The notes under the pieces were generated by a model. The model had not been told where the DNA came from, made no database searches, and was given only the letters and a program-made list of their open reading frames with translations. Below, in pieces: positions 1 through 6,850 of a stretch of 64,000 bases of DNA. The DNA is taken from assembly GCA_900110635.1 (NCBI GenBank), contig FOEK01000007.1:1-64000 (forward strand). The letters run 5' to 3'. Position numbers and translations under genes: made by a program. Source of the stretch: Lachnospiraceae bacterium NE2001 (GTDB lineage Bacteria > Bacillota > Clostridia > Lachnospirales > Lachnospiraceae). The stretch's first letter is position 1. Each line of letters starts with the position of its first letter.

Positions 1-82
1 GAAAGATAGACGATTTATTATAGATTGTTAGAGCCCTTTAGTGCGATTCATCCCCGCCTTATAGAAGACGGAGTATTCTCGC

Positions 83-286
83 TTAGTATTGATAAAACAT
101 ATAATCTGTAGCATATTTCATATGCTTATCATATGATCGTGTAACTGACACACCTCCACGATTACTCTTAAAGGCACTAATCTTAATATCTCCATTTCTG
201 CGTATCATATTAAAACGTATTGCTCTTATGTATTTGTCATCATTTGAATATTGAAATGGTATCTCAAAACTGTTGTATATATCCAT
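83..286 (-). CDS. Small hypothetical protein paired with a Panacea-domain gene
   Basis: A 67-residue protein starting at an ATG that overlaps the 3' end of the upstream Panacea gene by 23 bases, so the two are probably translated together. It carries the motif GGVSVTR after a segment reading SAFKSN. From memory this resembles a family of small proteins that typically continue for another 50-70 residues, so this copy may be truncated. After its stop, another frame stays open to about position 30 but gives no convincing continuation. No catalytic residues are recognised. It could be the toxin or accessory partner of the Panacea protein, by position only. Confidence 0.5.
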   Translation of the reverse strand: MDIYNSFEIPFQYSNDDKYIRAIRFNMIRRNGDIKISAFKSNRGGVSVTRSYDKHMKYATDYMFYQY

Positions 287-1049
287 TTATATCCTCCATT
301 TCTATATCATTTTCAAAAGTATTACCATCTTTATCTTTATGCAACATACGGACTCTTCGATTAAACTCATATATTTCAATATCCAGATAATTATGCCCTG
401 ATCTGACAGTCCCATATTCCAGATCTATACTACCACGTCCGGTTGCACCAACATCAGGTTGTTGTTGAAGTGTAGAGACTAAATCAATTACCTCCTGAAT
501 AAAATCCGCCCCAAAAGCCAAACCGCCTTCGCCATCCCAATTAGATTCATAACAAGCAAACTCTCTAAGTAAATCTACATTACCAGTAAGTTCATTATTC
601 TCATTTATAGACTTATAATGATTTAAAAAATAATCCCTAATTAATTCGTTTGAAATAGTATGTAATGATGGTGTACATCTCCAAGGATCTTCTTTATGTG
701 TCAAATTAGCTAATTCCCATGCAGAGTACTTTGCAAAAGCATTATAAGTATTGAGCAATAACTTTTCTATTTTTATATCTAATTGCGGATACTGAGGAAT
801 ATCAGTTATTCCACTTCTTCCATATTTTTGATATTTCTCGTAAACTTTCTCAACCACAGGGCCATGTTTCCAGGCAACAATATCTTCATAAAATAAACAA
901 TCACCTGTAGACGCCAACGAACACCCCTGTGCATAGTACAATAATTTTTGAATTTTTAAATTTGATATTTCATCCGCCGAATTAAAACGCATTACAGCAT
1001 TATTATGCGCAATAAACCATTCGGCTATAGTAAAGGCACTTATTGACAT
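264..1049 (-). CDS. Panacea-domain (DUF4065, SocA-like) antitoxin with C-terminal NWDG domain
   Basis: A 261-residue protein. The start is set by a strong GGAGGTG site just upstream of the ATG at 1049; a longer reading from 1103 has no such site. Residues about 5-150 match the Panacea/DUF4065 pattern: LQKLLYYAQG-type (here KIQKLLYYAQG), WKHGPVV, then an ELAN-LTHKEDPW segment. Panacea domains are known as promiscuous antitoxin domains (PanA) and in SocA and GepA. Residues about 165-261 form a second domain with NWDGEGG and a beta-rich tail (DVGATGRGSIDLEYG). From memory NWDGxG proteins are often found beside Panacea genes; here the two are fused. The overlapping small gene downstream completes a two-gene cassette. 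Function as an antitoxin is inferred from the domain. Confidence 0.75.
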   Translation of the reverse strand: MSISAFTIAEWFIAHNNAVMRFNSADEISNLKIQKLLYYAQGCSLASTGDCLFYEDIVAWKHGPVVEKVYEKYQKYGRSGITDIPQYPQLDIKIEKLLLNTYNAFAKYSAWELANLTHKEDPWRCTPSLHTISNELIRDYFLNHYKSINENNELTGNVDLLREFACYESNWDGEGGLAFGADFIQEVIDLVSTLQQQPDVGATGRGSIDLEYGTVRSGHNYLDIEIYEFNRRVRMLHKDKDGNTFENDIEMEDINGYIQQF

Positions 1050-1093
1050 TTCACCACCTCCGTTCCAATCGACATTTTGCTCATCTATTTTAT

Positions 1094-1122
1094 ATATTAT
1101 CACGTATCAACTTAGTTGTCAT
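1094..1122 (-). promoter_or_regulatory. Candidate promoter of the Panacea gene
   Basis: On the minus strand ATGACA (1117-1122) and TAATAT (1094-1099) are separated by 17 bases, about 45 bases upstream of the chosen start. Both hexamers are imperfect, so this is a candidate only. Confidence 0.4.
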
Positions 1123-1173
1123 TGAACTTGTAGTCCAATAGTTATCTTATCTGCACCATAGATATTTATTAAC

Positions 1174-1206
1174 AAAAAAACAGGGCACCTCACTTGAGAG
1201 CCCTGT
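1174..1206 (-). terminator. Rho-independent terminator after the U32 peptidase gene
   Basis: On the minus strand ACAGGGC (1200-1206) pairs with GCCCTGT (1180-1186). The 13 bases between them hold a further CTC/GAG pairing, and the stem is followed by a run of seven Ts. It lies 12 bases after the stop codon of the U32 gene and closes the ireB-to-U32 operon. Confidence 0.85.
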
Positions 1207-1217
1207 CAAATACTGCA

Positions 1218-2474
1218 TTATTCTATTGTACGAAGCAGCATACCGCTTTTTATCAATGAAGTATCACCTTCCAGCTTTACGCGGAGCTTTTGTTTAGGAT
1301 GAGGGGCCGATTCCATTTCACGATCATACTCATCCCAGATTGTTATTACCTTATATTCAGGGTTGTAGTTTTCGCTTGTTTTACTGTCGAAGATCATCAG
1401 TTGAAGAGTGTCGCCAACTGAGAACTTGTTCTTCTGAGTAAGAGTTACGACTCCATCTGGAGTTACCTCCTCGATGAGACCCATATAGACAGCATTTCGA
1501 ATATAAGTATTGTTATCGTATATCTGGTCCTCCTCGGATGGCTTGCCATAGTAGAAGCCACGAGTGAAATCACGCATAGTGCAGTTAGAGATTTCTTCTA
1601 TATAATGAGGAATCTTTGATTCATAAAGTTCAGGTGATTCCAGGTAGTCGTCAATCGCCTCGCGATAAGTTCTGGCAGTTACAGCCACGTAGAGGTTTGT
1701 CTTCATACGCCCCTCGACCTTGAAGGAATCGATTCCTGCATTTATCAGATCAGGAATCTTATCGATCATACAAAGGTCCTTGGAGTTGAAGATATATGTA
1801 CCGCGCTCGTCCTCTTCCACTGGAAGGTATTCGCCTGGACGGTGTTCCTCCATAACGGCATATTTCCAGCGACAAGGATGTGTGCAGGCACCACGGTTTG
1901 CATCACGACCTGTGAAATAGTTCGAAAGCAGGCACCTTCCTGAATAAGAGATACACATAGCACCGTGCATAAATGCTTCTATTTCCAAATCATCTGGAAT
2001 ACTGGCACGGATCAAGCTTATCTCTTTAAGCGATAACTCGCGGGCGGCAACTACACGGGTTGCACCCATATCCTTCCAGAATCTATAGGTCATATAATTG
2101 GTGTTGTTAGCCTGGGTGCTGATGTGGATTTCAGTATTGCTTCCTTTTAGTATTTCTCTGGCTATAGAAAAGATACCTGGGTCTGATATAAGTACAGCAT
2201 CCACGCCGATATCTCTTAGCTCCTCAAAATAAGCAGGCGCCTTTTCGATATCCTCGTTGTGCGCATAGATATTGGTTGTGATATATAGTTTTACTCCAGC
2301 CTCTTTGGTTATACGTCTCGCTTCCACCATATCTTCGTGAGTAAAGTTGTCCGCTTTGGCACGAAGACCAAATCGGTTACCGCCAATATACACAGCGTCC
2401 GCCCCGTAATTAACGGCGACCTTCAAGGTTTCAAGGCCGCCGGCTGGAATTAAAAGTTCTGGTTTATTCATCAT
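1218..2474 (-). CDS. trhP: Peptidase U32 family protein, TrhP-like tRNA hydroxylation factor
   Basis: A 418-residue protein. Residues about 165-185 match the U32 signature (EAFMHGAMCISYSGRCLLS), followed by RGACTHPCRW, so the conserved cysteines proposed to hold an iron-sulfur cluster are present. U32 proteins of this type (TrhP; Bacillus YrrN/YrrO, E. coli YegQ) are needed for 5-hydroxyuridine formation at tRNA position 34. The next gene upstream in the operon is the matching methyltransferase trmR, ten bases away, which strongly supports that role rather than collagenase activity. Bacillus has two U32 genes here; only one is seen in this operon. It is the last gene before the terminator. 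The second ATG three bases in is an equally possible start. Confidence 0.85.
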   Translation of the reverse strand: MMNKPELLIPAGGLETLKVAVNYGADAVYIGGNRFGLRAKADNFTHEDMVEARRITKEAGVKLYITTNIYAHNEDIEKAPAYFEELRDIGVDAVLISDPGIFSIAREILKGSNTEIHISTQANNTNYMTYRFWKDMGATRVVAARELSLKEISLIRASIPDDLEIEAFMHGAMCISYSGRCLLSNYFTGRDANRGACTHPCRWKYAVMEEHRPGEYLPVEEDERGTYIFNSKDLCMIDKIPDLINAGIDSFKVEGRMKTNLYVAVTARTYREAIDDYLESPELYESKIPHYIEEISNCTMRDFTRGFYYGKPSEEDQIYDNNTYIRNAVYMGLIEEVTPDGVVTLTQKNKFSVGDTLQLMIFDSKTSENYNPEYKVITIWDEYDREMESAPHPKQKLRVKLEGDTSLIKSGMLLRTIE

Positions 2475-2483
2475 TTTATCCTT

Positions 2484-3131
2484 TTATTTAACGATTGAGA
2501 GGGCCAGGCCATCTCCCACTGACAGAATCGATGTCTCAAGACGTGCATCGTTTGTGATAGTCTGCAAATATTCGCGCATACGGTCGTGTATTGTTCTGTC
2601 CCTCTTTTCTACAAGGAAATGTGATTCAAGAACATCTCCTTCCGCAAGAATGTTGTCTGTTACGATAACTGTCCCGCTATGAGATAAGCGGATAGCCTCT
2701 TCAAGATATATCATATACTGTGCTTTGGCTGCATCTATAAAGATGAAGTCATAGGACTTGGACAGGTTCTTTAATGTTTCAGCTGCATCTCCTCTTAGTA
2801 GTGAAATGCTACTATCATATGAACTTTTCGAGAAGTTTATTTCAGCTGTCTTAATTCGGGATTCATCCAGTTCACAGGTATCGATATGCCAGTCAGAAAC
2901 TATTGCATTAAGTGTATCTGCCATAATAAGCGTTGAATACCCAACTGCAGTCCCTACTTCTAAAACATCTTGGGGTTTTACCATCTGGAGTAGTACTCGA
3001 AGAAAGTCTCGGGTTTCACGTCGAATGATCGGGACTTCGTCTGCTACGGCAATGTCGTAGATTTCTTTGAGGAGTCCTTCATCGTCGTGGGTGTATGATA
3101 TTATGAAATCTCTGATTCTGCTATAGTCCAA
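2484..3131 (-). CDS. trmR: tRNA 5-hydroxyuridine methyltransferase (class I O-methyltransferase)
   Basis: A 215-residue SAM-dependent methyltransferase of the catechol O-methyltransferase type. The SAM loop EVGTAVGYST is at about residues 78-87 and the metal/substrate segment DFIFIDAAKAQY follows. In Bacillus, TrmR (YrrM) methylates the hydroxyuridine made by TrhP to 5-methoxyuridine in tRNA, and trhP is the next gene here. The start codon is TTG. No ATG lies nearby in frame, and GAGGTG sits five bases upstream, contributed by the end of a palindromic repeat filling the gap to the preceding gene. Function is inferred from family and synteny. Confidence 0.88.
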   Translation of the reverse strand: MDYSRIRDFIISYTHDDEGLLKEIYDIAVADEVPIIRRETRDFLRVLLQMVKPQDVLEVGTAVGYSTLIMADTLNAIVSDWHIDTCELDESRIKTAEINFSKSSYDSSISLLRGDAAETLKNLSKSYDFIFIDAAKAQYMIYLEEAIRLSHSGTVIVTDNILAEGDVLESHFLVEKRDRTIHDRMREYLQTITNDARLETSILSVGDGLALSIVK

Positions 3132-3134
3132 GTG

Positions 3135-3187
3135 AACACCTCATCAGTCAGCTATAGCTGACAGCTTCCCATCAAGAGGAAGGCTTA
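3135..3187 (-). repeat. Intercistronic palindromic repeat, family 3, copy 1
   Basis: About 53 bases between the mltG-like stop and the trmR start. On the minus strand it holds two hairpins (a TTCC/GGAA-type arm and GTCAGC/GCTGAC) and ends GATGAGGTGTT. Closely similar copies lie at 4209-4260 and 22411-22465. The end of this copy acts as the Shine-Dalgarno site of trmR. Confidence 0.85.
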
Positions 3188-3188
3188 T

Positions 3189-3791
3189 TTATTCTGTGCC
3201 TTCGCCGCCAGCGTCTCCGCCATCCAGGCCTGAATCTCCGCCGTCCTCAGGTACATAGTCATCACCTTCTGCACCGCCACCAGCACCAACATCGGAATTA
3301 TCGTGTATCTGTGTTGCATCAGTTATAGTTGCCTTTGTTTTATCTGTAGGCACTTCTATCTTCTCGTTGGTAGAGATACCACCTGTTATGATATTGATAA
3401 TCTCACTGTAACGCATTGAAGGAGACAGTTCATATCTTCCAGACTTAATCTTGCCACCAACCTCATTTACCTTAATCTTAGCCATCATCACGTATTTATT
3501 CTTGATGACGCCTGCATCAAAGAGCTCTTCTGATATATTGCTGGCAGATGAATCCGGCGATATAACAACTGTGGAGTAGCTCTTATCACGTGGATCCTTA
3601 GAAGAATCTGCGAATACATCGTGAGCAAAATTAAATGAGGCTGAAAATGCTTTTATAAATAGAAGGATTATCAGAACATCTACGAGCAGCTGAAATGAAT
3701 AGTACAGTCCTACTCGAAGTCTGGCTTCTGTTTTAAATGCATTTTGCCTCTTTCGCTCGGCAATTATTTTTCTTGTCTTGCTGTCTAACAT
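3189..3791 (-). CDS. Short MltG/YceG-like membrane protein lacking the lytic domain
   Basis: A 200-residue protein. The ATG at 3791 follows GAGG by six bases; a longer reading begins at a TTG with no better site. A basic cytoplasmic N-terminus precedes one membrane segment at about residues 30-50. Residues about 70-145 (VVISPDSSASNISEELFDAG, KSGRYELSP, YSEIINIITGG) match the LysM-like N-terminal domain of endolytic transglycosylase MltG. The protein then ends in a low-complexity Gly/Asp/Glu tail with no catalytic YceG domain, whereas MltG is usually about 340-380 residues. Bacillus carries full mltG (yrrL) at the same place beside yrrM. It may be a non-enzymatic relative kept for septal or PASTA-kinase partners; that is inference. 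Confidence 0.72.
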   Translation of the reverse strand: MLDSKTRKIIAERKRQNAFKTEARLRVGLYYSFQLLVDVLIILLFIKAFSASFNFAHDVFADSSKDPRDKSYSTVVISPDSSASNISEELFDAGVIKNKYVMMAKIKVNEVGGKIKSGRYELSPSMRYSEIINIITGGISTNEKIEVPTDKTKATITDATQIHDNSDVGAGGGAEGDDYVPEDGGDSGLDGGDAGGEGTE

Positions 3792-3878
3792 ATTTTTCCT
3801 CAATTATTATTTATTCGTAAGCGTTCAGCATACTTAGATATATTTAGAATAATTATATTATCTATCGAACAGATATAA

Positions 3879-4205
3879 TCATTCTTCAAAATGAATACCG
3901 TCAGTCACCCGGGTAATGACCTTGCGCATCAGTTTCGAGAGCGCGCTCTCCGCTCTAAGATATTCATTCACAACCGAATTATGAAGGAGCTCGTCATTCT
4001 CATAATAGAGCCTGAGGATATCATCGAAGGGGTTGCCATCGGTATATTTCATTACATCCTCATAGTAACGCTTGAACTCCATCACCTTGTTGAAGAGGCC
4101 TTCATTGGACTTGAGGGAGTTGCGGGCAAAGATGTAATTGCGATATTCCTCCGACTCAAGAATGGATATATTCAGTTCTTTACTCAATTCTGTTATTTTA
4201 TCCAA
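3879..4205 (-). CDS. YlbF/YmcA family protein
   Basis: A 108-residue all-helical protein of the Com_YlbF (DUF964) family. In Bacillus, YlbF, YmcA and YaaT form the Y-complex that steers RNase Y processing of operon mRNAs and affects competence and sporulation. Here the gene follows RNase J directly, which suggests an RNA-decay role. The start is a TTG, with GAGGTG five bases upstream supplied by the palindromic repeat that fills the gap after the RNase J stop, exactly as at trmR. No downstream ATG would keep the conserved N-terminus. The family call rests on length, helix pattern and context rather than on a catalytic motif. Confidence 0.7.
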   Translation of the reverse strand: MDKITELSKELNISILESEEYRNYIFARNSLKSNEGLFNKVMEFKRYYEDVMKYTDGNPFDDILRLYYENDELLHNSVVNEYLRAESALSKLMRKVITRVTDGIHFEE

Positions 4206-4208
4206 TAT

Positions 4209-4260
4209 AACACCTCATCAGTCAGCTTCGCTGACAGCTTCCCCTCAAGGGGAAGCCTTA
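4209..4260 (-). repeat. Intercistronic palindromic repeat, family 3, copy 2
   Basis: The best-formed copy. On the minus strand GGCTTCCCC and GGGGAAGC pair around TTGA, GTCAGC pairs with GCTGAC around GAA, and the end reads GATGAGGTGTT. It fills the gap between the RNase J stop and the TTG start of the ylbF-like gene. Confidence 0.9.
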
Positions 4261-4281
4261 TTTTCCTCAAAGGAAAGCCCT

Positions 4282-5949
4282 TTAAACCTCAGAAATAATC
4301 GGGAGTATCATAGGGTTACGCTTGGTGCGCTGCCACAAGAACTCGCCCAGATCCTCTTTGATACAATTCTTTATGCGGTTCCACTCTATGGTATCGCCTG
4401 TGAGACAATAGGACAGGGTTTCGGACACAACATCCTTGCACTGCTCTATAAGAAGCTCAGCCTCGCGAACATAGACGAAGCCACGAGATACGATGTCAGG
4501 TCCAGACAGGATCATATTGGAGCCGCTTTCGATGGTGATAGCAACTACCATAAGTCCATTCTCAGACAGATGCTGACGATCTCTTATTACTATATTTCCA
4601 ACGTCACCTACACCAAGTCCATCAACGAAGACTCCGTGTGCAGGAACCTTACCTACAACGTTAAATGTATCGTCTCCCACTTCAAGCACATCGCCGCAGC
4701 GGATGATCTTAACATTTTCCTTTGGAATTCCCATCTCCTGTGCCAGTTCAGAGTGACGCTTCAGATGTCTGTACTCACCATGAACCGGTATAGCATACTT
4801 CGGCTTGGTAAGTGCATAAATAAGCTTCAGTTCCTCCTGGCAGGCGTGACCGGAAACGTGGGTATCGTGATAGATAACACGGGCGCCCTTCTGCTCCAGC
4901 TCATTCATTACACGATATACCGACTTTTCATTTCCAGGAATCGGGCTTGATGAGAAGATTACCACATCACCAGGGATCAGGGATATCTTGTTATGAACGG
5001 AGTTGGCAATACGTGCCAGAACCGCCATGTTCTCACCCTGGCTTCCGGTAGTTATGTAAACCAATTTCTCATTTGGGTAATTCTTAGCTTCATCAATATC
5101 GATAAGTGTATTATCAGGAATGCTGATATACCCCAGCTCAGAAGCAATATTGATAACATTTACCATACTTCGGCCATCCACTACAACCTTACGGCCATAC
5201 TTGTATGCAGAGTTTATAATCTGCTGAACGCGGTCCACGTTAGAGGCAAATGTTGCTATGATCAGTCTATGATCTCTATTATCATCAAATATATGATCAA
5301 ATGTCTTTCCTACTGTTTTCTCCGAAGGAGTATAACCTGGACGCTCCACATTTGTCGAATCCGCCATAAGCGCAAGAACGCCCTTCTTGCCCAGCTCTCC
5401 AAATCTCTGAAGATCGATAACACCACCAAATACAGGAGTGAAATCAACCTTAAAATCACCTGTATGAACTATGATGCCCGCCGGTGTATAGATAGCCAGC
5501 GCACAGGAATCTGCAATACTGTGATTAGTCCTTATAAACTCGATACGGAAGATACCAAGATTAATAATCTGGCCATAGGTAACAACCTTTCGACGAATGT
5601 TGTCAATAAGGCCGTGTTCTGTCAGCTTGTAATCTATAAGTCCCATAGTCAGCTTCGTAGTATAGATAGGAATATTTATCTCCTTCTCTATATACGGAAT
5701 CGCTCCGATATGATCCTCGTGGCCATGGGTTACAACCATACCACGGATCTTGCTGGCATTTTCCTTCAGATACGTAACATCAGGAATAACAAGATCGACG
5801 CCCAGCATATCATCATCAGGAAATGCCAGTCCGCCGTCTATTACTATGATGTCATCACCATATTCAATTGCTGTTATATTCATTCCGATCTGTTCCAGAC
5901 CCCCCAGCGGGATGATCTTCACAGTCTCGTGCTTATTCTCATTTTCCAT
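4282..5949 (-). CDS. rnj: Ribonuclease J
   Basis: A 555-residue metallo-beta-lactamase/beta-CASP ribonuclease. The metal-binding motif THGHEDHIG lies at about residues 75-83. Later motifs HTGDF, and HVSGHACQEE and PVHGEYRHL of the beta-CASP region, are present. RNase J matures and degrades RNA by 5'-3' exonuclease and endonuclease activity and is central to mRNA turnover in Firmicutes. The open frame continues 58 codons upstream, but that part overlaps ruvX and is encoded by a palindromic repeat, so the ATG at 5949 (MENENKHETVKII) is preferred. No clear Shine-Dalgarno precedes it. It lies in the ireB operon between ruvX and ylbF. Confidence 0.92.
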   Translation of the reverse strand: MENENKHETVKIIPLGGLEQIGMNITAIEYGDDIIVIDGGLAFPDDDMLGVDLVIPDVTYLKENASKIRGMVVTHGHEDHIGAIPYIEKEINIPIYTTKLTMGLIDYKLTEHGLIDNIRRKVVTYGQIINLGIFRIEFIRTNHSIADSCALAIYTPAGIIVHTGDFKVDFTPVFGGVIDLQRFGELGKKGVLALMADSTNVERPGYTPSEKTVGKTFDHIFDDNRDHRLIIATFASNVDRVQQIINSAYKYGRKVVVDGRSMVNVINIASELGYISIPDNTLIDIDEAKNYPNEKLVYITTGSQGENMAVLARIANSVHNKISLIPGDVVIFSSSPIPGNEKSVYRVMNELEQKGARVIYHDTHVSGHACQEELKLIYALTKPKYAIPVHGEYRHLKRHSELAQEMGIPKENVKIIRCGDVLEVGDDTFNVVGKVPAHGVFVDGLGVGDVGNIVIRDRQHLSENGLMVVAITIESGSNMILSGPDIVSRGFVYVREAELLIEQCKDVVSETLSYCLTGDTIEWNRIKNCIKEDLGEFLWQRTKRNPMILPIISEV

Positions 5950-5960
5950 ATTCAAACTGT

Positions 5961-6020
5961 TATGTGCAATGGGGACTGTCCCCAATGCACATAGGTGCGT
6001 CCCTTTCTGCACTTTTTGTA
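5961..6020. repeat. Palindromic repeat, family 2, copy 1
   Basis: The core 5963-5991 is an imperfect palindrome: TGTGCA at one end, TGCACA at the other, with GGGGAC/GTCCCC inside and one mismatch. A degenerate half (GGTGCGTCCC then TGCAC) follows. It lies between the ruvX stop and the RNase J start. Other copies are at 12631-12680, 37466-37520 and 41496-41524. Confidence 0.88.
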
Positions 6021-6022
6021 TA

Positions 6023-6445
6023 TTATTTGTGAAATGTATCGAGGTAGGACTGCAGGATGATCGCCGCTGCCATCTTATCAATGTATTCCTTTCGGGCGCT
6101 GTGTGCAACACCAGTTTCCTCAAGGATACGATCTGCTTCGACGGTGGTAAGACGCTCGTCCACCCAAACTATTTCGAGACCGGTACGTCTCAATAGTTCA
6201 TTTCCAAATGCCTCTGTCAGTTCTACCCTCTCGCCTTCTGTTCCATTCATATTTAGAGGCCTGCCTATAACAATCTTCTGCACATCGTACTCTGCTATCA
6301 AAGCCTCGATTCTTTGATAAGTCTTACGGAGCTTATTTGAACGTTCACGTTCCACAGTCTCTATTGGCTGTGCAGTTATTAGAAGCTCATCAGAAATAGC
6401 TACGCCGACAGTTTTATCGCCATAGTCAAGTCCCATAATTCTCAT
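6023..6445 (-). CDS. ruvX: RuvX/YqgF family nuclease (16S rRNA 5'-end processing)
   Basis: A 140-residue RNase H-like protein. MGLDYGDKTVGVA near the N-terminus gives the first catalytic aspartate, with VIGRPLNMNG in the middle and WVDERLTT carrying the later acidic residues. The length is normal for YqgF. In E. coli it is the putative Holliday-junction resolvase homolog now assigned to 16S rRNA end maturation. It follows ireB by four bases and precedes RNase J, an order close to yrzL-yrrK in Bacillus, and operates in the cytoplasm. Confidence 0.93.
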   Translation of the reverse strand: MRIMGLDYGDKTVGVAISDELLITAQPIETVERERSNKLRKTYQRIEALIAEYDVQKIVIGRPLNMNGTEGERVELTEAFGNELLRRTGLEIVWVDERLTTVEADRILEETGVAHSARKEYIDKMAAAIILQSYLDTFHK

Positions 6446-6449
6446 TTAC

Positions 6450-6725
6450 TTAGTCTCTCTTCCTAAGTTTTGTTTCGATATAGTTCTCCATCAGAAGCTC
6501 CAGTATCTCATCACGCTCAGCCTTCATAATAAGGCTGCGTGCACCCTTGTAGCTAGTGATGTAGGTTGGATCGCCGCTCATTATATATCCAACGATCTGG
6601 TTCACAGGGTTATATCCCTTCTCGGAAAGTGCCTCATAAACGTCAGCCACTATGTCTGACACTTCTATGGTGTACTCTCTTTCGACGTTGATATCCTGTG
6701 TGTGCTGTCCATCGTAACCTTCCAT
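6450..6725 (-). CDS. ireB: IreB/ReoM family regulatory protein (DUF965)
   Basis: A 91-residue protein with the conserved DUF965 body: [31 protein letters not shown] and a charged C-terminus. In Enterococcus IreB and Listeria ReoM this small protein is phosphorylated by the PASTA kinase and tunes cell-wall synthesis, through MurA degradation in Listeria. The kinase and phosphatase are encoded 22-25 kb away in this window. The N-terminal extension ([10 protein letters not shown]) offers a threonine at position 9, but the alignment to known phosphosites is uncertain. A good GGGGAG site precedes the ATG. It is the first gene of its operon. Confidence 0.9.
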   Translation of the reverse strand: MEGYDGQHTQDINVEREYTIEVSDIVADVYEALSEKGYNPVNQIVGYIMSGDPTYITSYKGARSLIMKAERDEILELLMENYIETKLRKRD

Positions 6726-6796
6726 ATATCTCCCCTTCGTAATTTATATATATGTATCCTTTTTTCAGGATGGCTTACAGATTTACCCATCTATAT

Positions 6797-6825
6797 ATCA
6801 TAATATAATCTTACTTTTGTTTCAA
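6797..6825 (-). promoter_or_regulatory. Sigma-A promoter of the ireB-ruvX-rnj operon
   Basis: On the minus strand TTGAAA (6820-6825) and TATGAT (6797-6802) are 17 bases apart, about 72 bases upstream of the ireB ATG. The leader contains a small ATCCT/AGGAT hairpin. Confidence 0.75.
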
Positions 6826-6850
6826 GTAACATCTTTATCTTACTCAGCTT

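Noticed and set aside
4993-5994. Long open frame on the plus strand opposite RNase J
   Set aside because: Cys/Ile-rich composition typical of antisense shadows, no ribosome-binding site, and it lies wholly over a certain gene.
5949-6123. Longer RNase J N-terminus
   Set aside because: The extra codons are translated from the palindromic repeat and the ruvX 3' end and do not match the RNase J family.
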